DNA of 64,000 nt from Dokdonella fugitiva (GTDB lineage Bacteria; Pseudomonadota; Gammaproteobacteria; Xanthomonadales; Rhodanobacteraceae), in contig NZ_SLWQ01000001.1 of NCBI RefSeq assembly GCF_004342425.1, positions 925,146 through 989,145 on the forward strand, read 5' to 3'. Position numbers and translations under genes: made by a program. This document shows positions 27,553-34,574 of the stretch, in pieces (position 1 is the stretch's first letter; each line of letters starts with the position of its first letter). The notes under the pieces were generated by a model. The model did not search any database and had not been told where the DNA came from. It saw nothing but the letters and a program-made list of their open reading frames with translations.

Positions 27553-28461
27553 CTACGCCTGCGCCATCTGATCGAGCGCATCGCGGGCCGCGGCGCGGAT
27601 CTCGGGATGATCGTCGCCGCACGCCCCCTGCATCAGCTCGTCGACAGTGGCGAAACCCTCCCTCGCCATGACCTGGATCGCGCGCCAGCGCAGGAAATGC
27701 CATTGGCTGGCTCGCAACAGCGAGCACAACTCGGCAAGCCGCGGGTGGGACGTGGCGAGGAGGAAATCGATGGCGAGCGCCCTCCTCGAAGCTCCCACGT
27801 CGCTCGGGTAGTAGAACTTCGCAGCCAGTACTTCGCGATCGAATCCCCAAACGAAAGGAAGCTCACGTTTCAGCGCGATACGGAGCAGGACCGAAGGTCG
27901 GTCGCTACACAGGTCGTGCGCCGTAAGGCCGTCCGCCGACGCGCGGATAGCGTCATAGCGGCCGAGGTTCCGCTGCTCGATCAACTCGAGCGTCGCTCCG
28001 GCGACGAACGTGTCGTTGCGCTCGACGCGAGGCGCTTGGTAGGCCGAGATCGAGACGCGCGCCGAATCGTCGAGTGAAACGTGCACGAGACTCGTGGTGT
28101 TCGAATACAGGAACGTCGACGGTTGCTCGGCGCTCGTGCGCGTGGTCACGAGGTCGAGGCGACAGTCGGCGTTCTCGTAGAGCGACAGGCGTCCCGGAAC
28201 GACGCGTTCGGGGATGTACGCGCCGTCGTGTGCGAGCCTGGATATCTCGCCGGAAACGAGGCGACCCAATGTCGCCGACCGCTGCAGCCGACCCAATGCG
28301 TGTTCGAAGTGCCGTCGCGTGTCGGCGCCGTCTTGCCGCAACCAATCGGCGCCGGAAACGGCCACCGATTCGATGCAGCTCGCGGCTTCCGGGAGGTCGT
28401 CCGAAGACGAAGATGCGGCCCTGCAGAAGATCGCAGCCTGTCCTGCTGTAGGGGATTTCAT
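27553..28461 (-). CDS. Unrecognised protein with HEAT-like C-terminus, partner of the cupin-like gene
   Basis: A 302-residue soluble protein of unknown family. The N-terminal half is mixed; the central part (residues ~95-200) is beta-rich and may be a distant relative of the cupin-like partner. The C-terminus WRAIQVMAREGF to EIRAAARDALDQ looks like one or two HEAT repeats. The ATG at 28461 is chosen over a TTG ten codons earlier. It follows the dehydrogenase of RiPP cassette 1 on the same strand after a 203-bp gap, so it could belong to that unit. Codon usage is slightly less GC-rich than the core genome. Confidence 0.7.
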   Translation of the reverse strand: MKSPTAGQAAIFCRAASSSSDDLPEAASCIESVAVSGADWLRQDGADTRRHFEHALGRLQRSATLGRLVSGEISRLAHDGAYIPERVVPGRLSLYENADCRLDLVTTRTSAEQPSTFLYSNTTSLVHVSLDDSARVSISAYQAPRVERNDTFVAGATLELIEQRNLGRYDAIRASADGLTAHDLCSDRPSVLLRIALKRELPFVWGFDREVLAAKFYYPSDVGASRRALAIDFLLATSHPRLAELCSLLRASQWHFLRWRAIQVMAREGFATVDELMQGACGDDHPEIRAAARDALDQMAQA

Positions 28462-28492
28462 GCTTCGACAAGCAACTTTCGGTTCCCGCAAT

Positions 28493-28518
28493 CACCAGCC
28501 CACTCTCGTGGGCCGGTG
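28493..28518 (-). repeat. Hairpin between dehydrogenase 1 and HEAT-like gene
   Basis: CACCAGCCCAC and GTGGGCCGGTG pair at 10 of 11 positions around a TCTC loop. It sits in the 203-bp gap of the minus-strand series, without a T-run on either side. It may reduce read-through or stabilise mRNA. Confidence 0.45.
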
Positions 28519-28664
28519 GGATGCTACGAGCTGCGATCGCCGAGATTCACTTGGCGGCGGCGAATACGGCAATAACGGACTTCTGCTCTTCCGTTTCGGA
28601 GGCGAGCTGCACCTGACCGGGAAGGTCGGGGGATGGCTCGCTCGCAGGCTTTCGGGCACGTCGG

Positions 28665-29858
28665 TCAGCGCTGCGTCCCGGATTCGTCCCACACGACGCC
28701 GAGAGGATCGAATTCGGGCACGTCGCAGCGCCGTGCGCGGATTCCGAAGCCACAAACCGCGATCGGCCCCTGCTCAAGGGGATCGAGGCCGAACGCCTGC
28801 TCGATGTCGCCCTCGTTGATCGCCGCAGTGATGAACGCGCCGAGCCCGAGCTCGGTCGCAGCCAGGTAGATGTTCTGCGAGACATGGCCTGCTTCGAGCA
28901 GGAGCACGCGATAGGCCTTGGCGTGATTGCGGTACTTCCAGAAGGTCCGCTGGAAGCGTGCCGCGATCACGACCAGGGCGTGCGCGCCGGAGAGGTACGT
29001 CTGGCCTGCGACGAAGCGTTCGGCGAGCGCCGTCGCGGTGGCGGCGTCGAGCAAGGCAAGCGGTTCGAGCGCATGACCGACGACATCGTAGTGATACAAG
29101 CCGGCGGCAACCCCTTGCACGCCACGCAGCAGCAAGTATGCCTCCAGCGGGTGCAGCCCGCCACCGGAAGGATTGGCGCGCTTGATGACCCGCACTCCGG
29201 CGAGAGGCTCGCTGACGGCGTGCGACGCGAAGACCCGCTTCAGCACCGCGGCGAAATCCGCCGGCGCGAGTTCGCTGCGCGAATCGAAATTGCGACAGGT
29301 CGTACGTGAACGCAGCAGGCGATCGAGCGCCGTCGCCTCGCAATCCGGAAGGTCGATGCGCGCTTCGCCGCATTGGACGCGGTGCGGCGGCGGCAGCCCG
29401 TACTCGTCGACGAGATCGGCGAGGGTGCGGTCGCGCGTGATGCGTGCGTCGTCCGCGACGTCGGTGCCGCGCCAGCGGCTGAACATGTGCGCGACGGCGG
29501 AAAGGGCTCGCCAGTGCGTGCCACGCACGAGGTCGTCGCGCCGGCGCATGGCTTCGTGCGGAGCGGCGTCGCTGATCAGGAGGCCAAGGTCGAGCAAGCG
29601 CGCCAGCACCTCCGGTCGCGTGGTCGAGGCGAGGTCAGAGTGGCGTCGCCACGGTGTTTCCCCGATTCTCCCGAGGGCTGCCAGTTCGTCGTCGTCGATC
29701 TCGACTTCCGCGCCGAGGTGTGGCGCGAGCGCCACCCAGCGGCAGCGGGAAGCCAAGGCATCGCCACCGGCCAGCAGGCCCGCAAGGTCGAGGTCGAGGG
29801 TCTCACGCGGCTCGACGAAAAGGACGCTGCATCGGCGCAGGCGAAACTCGCTTTGCAT
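28665..29858 (-). CDS. SagB-like peptide-maturation dehydrogenase, cassette 1
   Basis: A 397-residue flavin-dependent nitroreductase-fold protein, of the group described computationally as putative peptide maturation dehydrogenase (TIGR04511, from memory). Residues ~175-390 hold the SagB-like core: RSRTTCRNFD (FMN-phosphate region), PSGGGLHPLEAYLL, GLYHYDVVGHALEPL, RTFWKYRNHAKAYR and ATELGLGAFITAAIN. The N-terminal ~120 residues resemble a RiPP-recognition-like region but this is inference. SagB enzymes oxidise azolines to azoles, yet no YcaO cyclodehydratase is encoded here. It is divergent from precursor 1 across 98 bp and has a close paralogue at 32978-34135. Confidence 0.88.
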   Translation of the reverse strand: MQSEFRLRRCSVLFVEPRETLDLDLAGLLAGGDALASRCRWVALAPHLGAEVEIDDDELAALGRIGETPWRRHSDLASTTRPEVLARLLDLGLLISDAAPHEAMRRRDDLVRGTHWRALSAVAHMFSRWRGTDVADDARITRDRTLADLVDEYGLPPPHRVQCGEARIDLPDCEATALDRLLRSRTTCRNFDSRSELAPADFAAVLKRVFASHAVSEPLAGVRVIKRANPSGGGLHPLEAYLLLRGVQGVAAGLYHYDVVGHALEPLALLDAATATALAERFVAGQTYLSGAHALVVIAARFQRTFWKYRNHAKAYRVLLLEAGHVSQNIYLAATELGLGAFITAAINEGDIEQAFGLDPLEQGPIAVCGFGIRARRCDVPEFDPLGVVWDESGTQR

Positions 29859-29904
29859 TGGACATCCTGGATTCGCTGGCGCTGGAGTTGTCCTGCGCGA
29901 CCGC

Positions 29905-29914
29905 CTAAGCTTAG
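29905..29914. promoter_or_regulatory. Palindrome in dehydrogenase 1/precursor 1 divergent promoter
   Basis: CTAAGCTTAG is a perfect 10-bp palindrome roughly midway between the two divergent starts (29858 and 29957). Its place and relative AT-richness suggest an operator or a -10 region serving both directions. Confidence 0.35.
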
Positions 29915-29956
29915 CCCCGCTTCACAATCCGGCACAGACACAAGGGGAAGGGAACA

Positions 29957-30211
29957 ATGGGCAAGGGCATCGCATCGTCCGAACAGCTCGATCAATTGCT
30001 TGATCGGCTCGGCACCGACGACCAGTTCCGCGAAAAGTTTCTCGGCGATCCCGCTGCGGCGCTCGCCGAACACGGCGTGCAGGTGGACCCCGGTTCCGTA
30101 CCGGCCGTGCGCAACCTTCCGTCGAAGGAAGCCTTGCAATCGCAGCGCGCGGAGATTCGCGCCAAGGTCGATGGCGCCGTCGGTATGGGCTGGTTCCTAC
30201 TGAGCAAGTGA
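29957..30211 (+). CDS. NHLP-type RiPP precursor peptide 1
   Basis: An 84-residue putative modified-peptide precursor. The leader has the nitrile-hydratase-like pattern: LDQLLDRLGTDDQFREKF, then GDPAAALAEHGV. This matches the family of putative modified peptides associated with the adjacent enzymes (TIGR04509, from memory). The C-terminal region after residue ~50 is Cys-free and ends DGAVGMGWFLLSK; no GG cleavage motif is obvious. A strong AGGGGAAGGGA ribosome-binding site precedes the ATG. It lies between its dehydrogenase (divergent) and cyclase (convergent); its last 15 bp overlap the end of the cyclase gene. Confidence 0.82.
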   Translation: MGKGIASSEQLDQLLDRLGTDDQFREKFLGDPAAALAEHGVQVDPGSVPAVRNLPSKEALQSQRAEIRAKVDGAVGMGWFLLSK

Positions 30212-32848
30212 CGCGTCGACGCGCGCGGCCTTCCGCGACAGCGGGAGGCCGCGGTCGGACGAATTCCATGCGGCCTTGAATTCGCCCAGCGTCTTCCTCG
30301 CATCGTTCTTGCGCCCGGTCTTCAGTTCCAGTTCCGAGGCGTCGACCAGTGCTTCGTCCGACGCCAGCAGGTTCGGTACCTGGCTTGCGAATTCACCGAT
30401 GAAGTCCGCCGTAGCGAGACCCCTGTGGCCGGCGAGCCAACGCGCGGTCGTCAGGGCATCCTCGTCGCGGCCCGCGGCCCGGTACGCGCGCAACAAGGCG
30501 ACGCGCGTCTGGTAGTAGGCGTGCTCGGAGAGCAAGGCTTCGAGGCAGCCGACGGCGACAACCACTTCCTTGTCGATGCGCGCCTCGCACGCGGCAGCGC
30601 GCGCGAGCTGCTGCAGGTTGCGGTAACCGCTTGCGTCCGCGGCGGGACCCAGCGCGGCCAGCACGCGCGCGGCGAGCGCGGAGTCACCATGGCGCAGCGC
30701 CAGCATTGCCGCGAGACCGAGATGGACCTGACTACTGAAGTCGTAGGTGGATGGTGCGTCCTTCAGGCGACGCAGCTCGTCGGCGACGAATGCCCCGAGG
30801 TTCTCGCCAGCCGTGGCATCTCCCTGCGCCAGAGCGATCGCCACGCCCGCGAGTCGCGCGCGTTGGCGCGACGCTTCGAGTTTCGCCTGGCCCGCGATCG
30901 CCATGGCCGCGTCGGTCGCCGCGCGCGCGTCGGCGAGGCGTCCTTGCCCGACTTCGATGGCGGCCTTGCGCAGCTCCGCTTCCACCTCGAAGAACGGATA
31001 ACGGTGCGTGTCTTCCTTGGCCAATGCCGCCTTCGCCGCCGCCGCATCGCGCCGCGCGATCGGCAGATTGACCGGATCCAGGTAGTTCTGCGGCGAACCG
31101 ATTTGCCGCGCCGTGGCATAGCTCTTCGCGGCGGCCGCGAAATCCTCCGTCGCCACTTCGATGTCGCCCAGATACAGCCATGCGTAGCCACGCCGCGGAT
31201 GCTGGCTCGCCGTCACCTTGCGGAAATACTGCGCCGCCTGCTGGCGATCATTGTCGTACTGCCAGAGCACCATCGCGAGGTTCTGCGTGCCCGCCATGTC
31301 GTCGGGATATAGCTTGGTCAGCATGGACCATTTTTCGCGCATGCTGTCCGGGGTTTCGAACAACGCGGCATACCCTTGCGCGTTCAGGCGCTCGCGCACG
31401 CTCAGGTGGTCGAGGTCGCGAACGGCTTTGGATACGGCGTCGTGGGCCTTCGCCTTCTGACTCGTGCTGTAGTAGACATTGGCGAGGCCGAGATAGGCTT
31501 GGGCGAAGTGTGGATCGAGCGACACTGCCTGGTCGAACAGCGTGAGCGCCTCACCACCGCGACCGCCGGCCAGTGCCTGCAAGCCGAGCGAGTACGCCTT
31601 CAGCGCATCGAAGTTGCGCGTCGTCACCTCGGCGAGCGGCGCGCTCGTCTCATCGATGCTCGCGATCGACTCGCCGAGTCGGCCACGCATCTTCTTCAGA
31701 AGGTCGTCCATTGCAGGCAATACGGCCGCCTCTCCCACGCCTTCGACCGAGTCGCTGTACACCGACGTCTGCGTGTGCGGATCGACGACCTCGGCCGTCA
31801 GGCGTACCCGCCCGCCGATTTCGGCGACCGTCGGCAAAACGAGAGCGCGCGCGCCTTCGCGCAACGCCACTTCCGATCCGATCACGCGGTCGACCACCGT
31901 TGCGGTCGGATCGCGCTCCATGCGCTTGAGCACATCGCGAACCTGGAGCTCCGGCATGACGTTGACGTAGCGCGATTGCTCCAGGCCGATGCGGAAGGCC
32001 GTCGCCAGTGAATCGTCGAACGCCTTGTGCCCGGTGAGGTTCTTGAGGCTGCCGACCACGACCCAGTCGCGGTTGGCGAATGCGATCGCCGGTGCGGGCT
32101 TGAAGAAGTACCAGGCCGGCACCGCGACGAGGAGGAGCAGCGCGAGAAGTTCGCCGGCCACCGCCACGGGGCGGCGCCAGACCGGCATCTCGCGATGGGC
32201 CTTGCCGGTCCATGCCGGCGCGCGCAGCGGCGCGATGCCTTCCTCGCCGACTTCGAACACCGGCACGAGGTCGGGCACGCCCTTGAGGCGATAGCGGCCG
32301 TGCGTGCGCCAGCGCACGCGCGCGAGCTTCTCGCCGAGTTCGCCCTGGGCGCGGTGCGCGATGTCGTAGGCGGTGCCCGACATGAGGATCTGGCGCGGCA
32401 GGGCGAGGCCCATGAGGCGCGCCGCGACCGGCTTGACGAGGCCTTCGACCTCGGTCTGCTTGGCGCCGCGGCGGATGTCGTCGGCGCTGTTGTCCCAGAC
32501 GACGATGTCGCCGACGTGGATGCCGATGCGCGCGGCGAGCTCGATCTTTTCCTGCGCGCCGAGGTCGGCGAGTTCGCGCTGGTAGGCGAGCGCGTAGGCG
32601 ACGGCCTGGATCGGACGCTCGAACACCAGCAGGAAGCCGTCGGTCTTGTCGATCTCGCGGCCGCCGTGCTGTTGCATCAACGCACGCGCGAGGCGATCGT
32701 GCTTGCGGATGAGGTCGGCGGCGCGCTGGTCGCCGAGGCGTTCGACGAGCGAGGTCGAGTCGACGAGATCGCTGAGCACGAGCGTACGCAGCACCGACGT
32801 CGTGTTGCCGGTGAGGCCGTCGATCCGTGCTGATTCGTCAGCGGTCAC
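30197..32848 (-). CDS. Cyclase-domain/TPR membrane protein of RiPP cassette 1
   Basis: An 883-residue protein of the group called putative peptide modification system cyclase (TIGR04510, from memory). Residues ~20-195 form a class III nucleotidyl-cyclase domain: metal-site pattern LSDLVDST (Asp27), Asp70 in KTDG, RIGIHVGD. The usual catalytic Asn, four residues before Arg144, is Pro140 (VEGLVKP). One membrane helix at ~229-249 precedes a FlgO/TolB-like segment (WVVVGSLKNLTGH) and TPR repeats to the end. The GTG at 32848 is chosen for its AAAGGGG and agreement with the paralogue; the frame is open to an ATG at 32938. Activity is unproven. Confidence 0.82.
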   Translation of the reverse strand: MTADESARIDGLTGNTTSVLRTLVLSDLVDSTSLVERLGDQRAADLIRKHDRLARALMQQHGGREIDKTDGFLLVFERPIQAVAYALAYQRELADLGAQEKIELAARIGIHVGDIVVWDNSADDIRRGAKQTEVEGLVKPVAARLMGLALPRQILMSGTAYDIAHRAQGELGEKLARVRWRTHGRYRLKGVPDLVPVFEVGEEGIAPLRAPAWTGKAHREMPVWRRPVAVAGELLALLLLVAVPAWYFFKPAPAIAFANRDWVVVGSLKNLTGHKAFDDSLATAFRIGLEQSRYVNVMPELQVRDVLKRMERDPTATVVDRVIGSEVALREGARALVLPTVAEIGGRVRLTAEVVDPHTQTSVYSDSVEGVGEAAVLPAMDDLLKKMRGRLGESIASIDETSAPLAEVTTRNFDALKAYSLGLQALAGGRGGEALTLFDQAVSLDPHFAQAYLGLANVYYSTSQKAKAHDAVSKAVRDLDHLSVRERLNAQGYAALFETPDSMREKWSMLTKLYPDDMAGTQNLAMVLWQYDNDRQQAAQYFRKVTASQHPRRGYAWLYLGDIEVATEDFAAAAKSYATARQIGSPQNYLDPVNLPIARRDAAAAKAALAKEDTHRYPFFEVEAELRKAAIEVGQGRLADARAATDAAMAIAGQAKLEASRQRARLAGVAIALAQGDATAGENLGAFVADELRRLKDAPSTYDFSSQVHLGLAAMLALRHGDSALAARVLAALGPAADASGYRNLQQLARAAACEARIDKEVVVAVGCLEALLSEHAYYQTRVALLRAYRAAGRDEDALTTARWLAGHRGLATADFIGEFASQVPNLLASDEALVDASELELKTGRKNDARKTLGEFKAAWNSSDRGLPLSRKAARVDASLAQ

Positions 32849-32977
32849 CCTGCCGGCCGCCCCTTTGCTGCATTCGCACCATTTTGCGCCCAATCGGCGA
32901 TGATGGCCAGCTTCCGGCGTGAAAACGATTACGGCCACTCGCGGGCGGGCGACGACGCTCGATGCCGCGACGACGCT

Positions 32978-34135
32978 TCAGGGGGCCGGCCACACCGCGT
33001 TGAGGGGATCGAACTCGATTTCATGGCGCTCGGGCCCGCGCGGGCCGAAGCCGGTCACCGCGAGCGGACCCTCTTCCAGCGGATCGAGGCCGAATGCCTC
33101 TTCGATGTCGACCTCGTTGATCGCCGCCGTGACGAATGCACCGAGGCCGAGCTCGGTCGCGGCGAGGTACGCGGTCTGCGACAGGTGCCCCACATCGAGG
33201 ATCAGCGCGCGATACGCCTTGGGATGGTTGCGATATTTCCAGAACGTGCGGCCGAAGCGGCTGGTCGGCATCACCATCACGTGCGCATCCACGAACCAGG
33301 CCTGGGCAGCGACGAAGCGCCGGGCGAGCGTCGCGGCCTCGGCGGCATCGAGCGCGCGCAGCGGTTCCAGCGCGTGGTCGACCGGGTGGTAGTGGTAAAG
33401 GCCCGTCGGCACGCCATCGACGCGCTGCACGAGCAGGTAGGCTTCGGTCGGATGCAATCCGCCCGCCGAGGGCACGCCCTTCTTCAGCAGGTGGACCCCC
33501 GGCGCGTATTCCGTCAGGGCGCGCGCGCCGTAGACGCGATACAGCACCGACGAAAAGTCGGCGAGCGACAGCGATCGCGTGCGATCGAAGTTGCGGCAGG
33601 TGACGCGGCGATCGAGCAGGCCGTCGAGCGCGGTCGCGCGCGCCTGCGGCAGCGGCACGCGCCCGGTCGGCGGGGTGCGCTCGCGCACGGGCGGCGGCGC
33701 CGCGCCGAGATGGTCGCGCAGTGCGTCTTCCGGGAGTGACTGCAATGCGGCCTCGGTGTCCACCCCCTGCCATCGCGAGGAGTAATGCATGGCCGCGGCC
33801 GGCGCGCGCCAATGGGTGTCGCGCACGCGTTCGTCCCGCGCGGCCGCGTGCGTACCTTCCACCACCAGCAGCGCCTTCTCCCTGAGCGCCTCGAGCACCG
33901 GGGGCGGGTGGATGCGCTCGAGCTCGTCGAGCGCCTGCCATTGCGACGACGAGACGGCGAAGACCGTCGCGACTTCGGCCGGCGAGAGCACGACATCGTC
34001 CCGCAGGTGCGGCGCGCGCGCGACCAGCTCGGTCGCATGGCGCACGCCGCTGCCACCCGCGGCGACGAGGGCCAGGTCGAAGCTCAGCGTGTCGCGCGGC
34101 TCGACCAGCAAATGCGCGCAGCGGCGTAGTCGCAC
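32978..34135 (-). CDS. SagB-like peptide-maturation dehydrogenase, cassette 2
   Basis: A 385-residue paralogue of the cassette 1 dehydrogenase, similar over its whole length by eye. Shared blocks are RRVTCRNFD, PSAGGLHPTEAYLLV, GLYHYHPVDHALEPL, RTFWKYRNHPKAYR, ATELGLGAFVTAAIN and EEAFGLDPLEEGPLAV. The N-terminal domain (RRCAHLLVEPRDTLSFDL) also aligns with the other copy. The start is a GTG preceded by GGGGGA. It is divergent from precursor 2 (144-bp gap) and its end lies 129 bp before the chosen start of cyclase 1, so the cassettes are head to tail. Confidence 0.88.
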   Translation of the reverse strand: MRLRRCAHLLVEPRDTLSFDLALVAAGGSGVRHATELVARAPHLRDDVVLSPAEVATVFAVSSSQWQALDELERIHPPPVLEALREKALLVVEGTHAAARDERVRDTHWRAPAAAMHYSSRWQGVDTEAALQSLPEDALRDHLGAAPPPVRERTPPTGRVPLPQARATALDGLLDRRVTCRNFDRTRSLSLADFSSVLYRVYGARALTEYAPGVHLLKKGVPSAGGLHPTEAYLLVQRVDGVPTGLYHYHPVDHALEPLRALDAAEAATLARRFVAAQAWFVDAHVMVMPTSRFGRTFWKYRNHPKAYRALILDVGHLSQTAYLAATELGLGAFVTAAINEVDIEEAFGLDPLEEGPLAVTGFGPRGPERHEIEFDPLNAVWPAP

Positions 34136-34279
34136 CCGGCTCCCCCACGGGAAAAGACGCGCCAGAATTGCGGATCGGCCGAGCCTTGCGCAAGCCTTAT
34201 GCGCGCCATACCATGCGTTTTGCAGCCTGGTCCGCGCGAGATCTCCGCGGATTCCGCTGCAAACCAGGGGAAATCGGCC

Positions 34280-34564
34280 ATGAGCGACGCATCACTGACG
34301 AACGATCAAGCGCAGAAGCTGCTGCGCGAATTGTCCAGCAACAGCGGCTTCCGGCAACGTTTCCAGGAAAAGCCGGCGGCAGCCCTGGTCGAACTCGGCA
34401 TTCCGCACGAAACGGTGGTGAACCTCAATGCGGCCTGCCTCGCGCCGATGCGCCTCGCCTCGCCGGAGGTGTTCCAGGCCGCGCTGAAGAGTTTCGCGGC
34501 CGAAGGTGGCGCCCAGGCCACCCTGACGATGATCACGCCGCACTTGCGGCTCGACGCCAAGTAG
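34280..34564 (+). CDS. NHLP-type RiPP precursor peptide 2
   Basis: A 94-residue putative modified-peptide precursor with the same leader logic as precursor 1: AQKLLRELSSNSGFRQRF then EKPAAALVELGIP. After the leader it diverges fully. The putative core has one Cys (NAACLAPMRL) and a Thr/Ala-rich end, AQATLTMITPHLRLDAK. AGGGGAAA lies 6 bp upstream of the ATG. It converges on cyclase 2 with a 10-bp gap. The retained leader and divergent C-terminus are what is expected if the flanking enzymes read the leader. Confidence 0.82.
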   Translation: MSDASLTNDQAQKLLRELSSNSGFRQRFQEKPAAALVELGIPHETVVNLNAACLAPMRLASPEVFQAALKSFAAEGGAQATLTMITPHLRLDAK

Positions 34565-34574
34565 TCGCCCCGCT

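Noticed and set aside
26694..28575. Plus-strand frames opposite the cupin-like and HEAT-like genes
   Set aside because: The minus-strand frames have coherent protein-like sequence and 4-bp spacing; the plus frames do not.
32849..32938. N-terminal 30 codons of the longest cyclase 1 frame
   Set aside because: They do not resemble the paralogue, and the GTG at 32848 has a better ribosome-binding site and matching domain distance.
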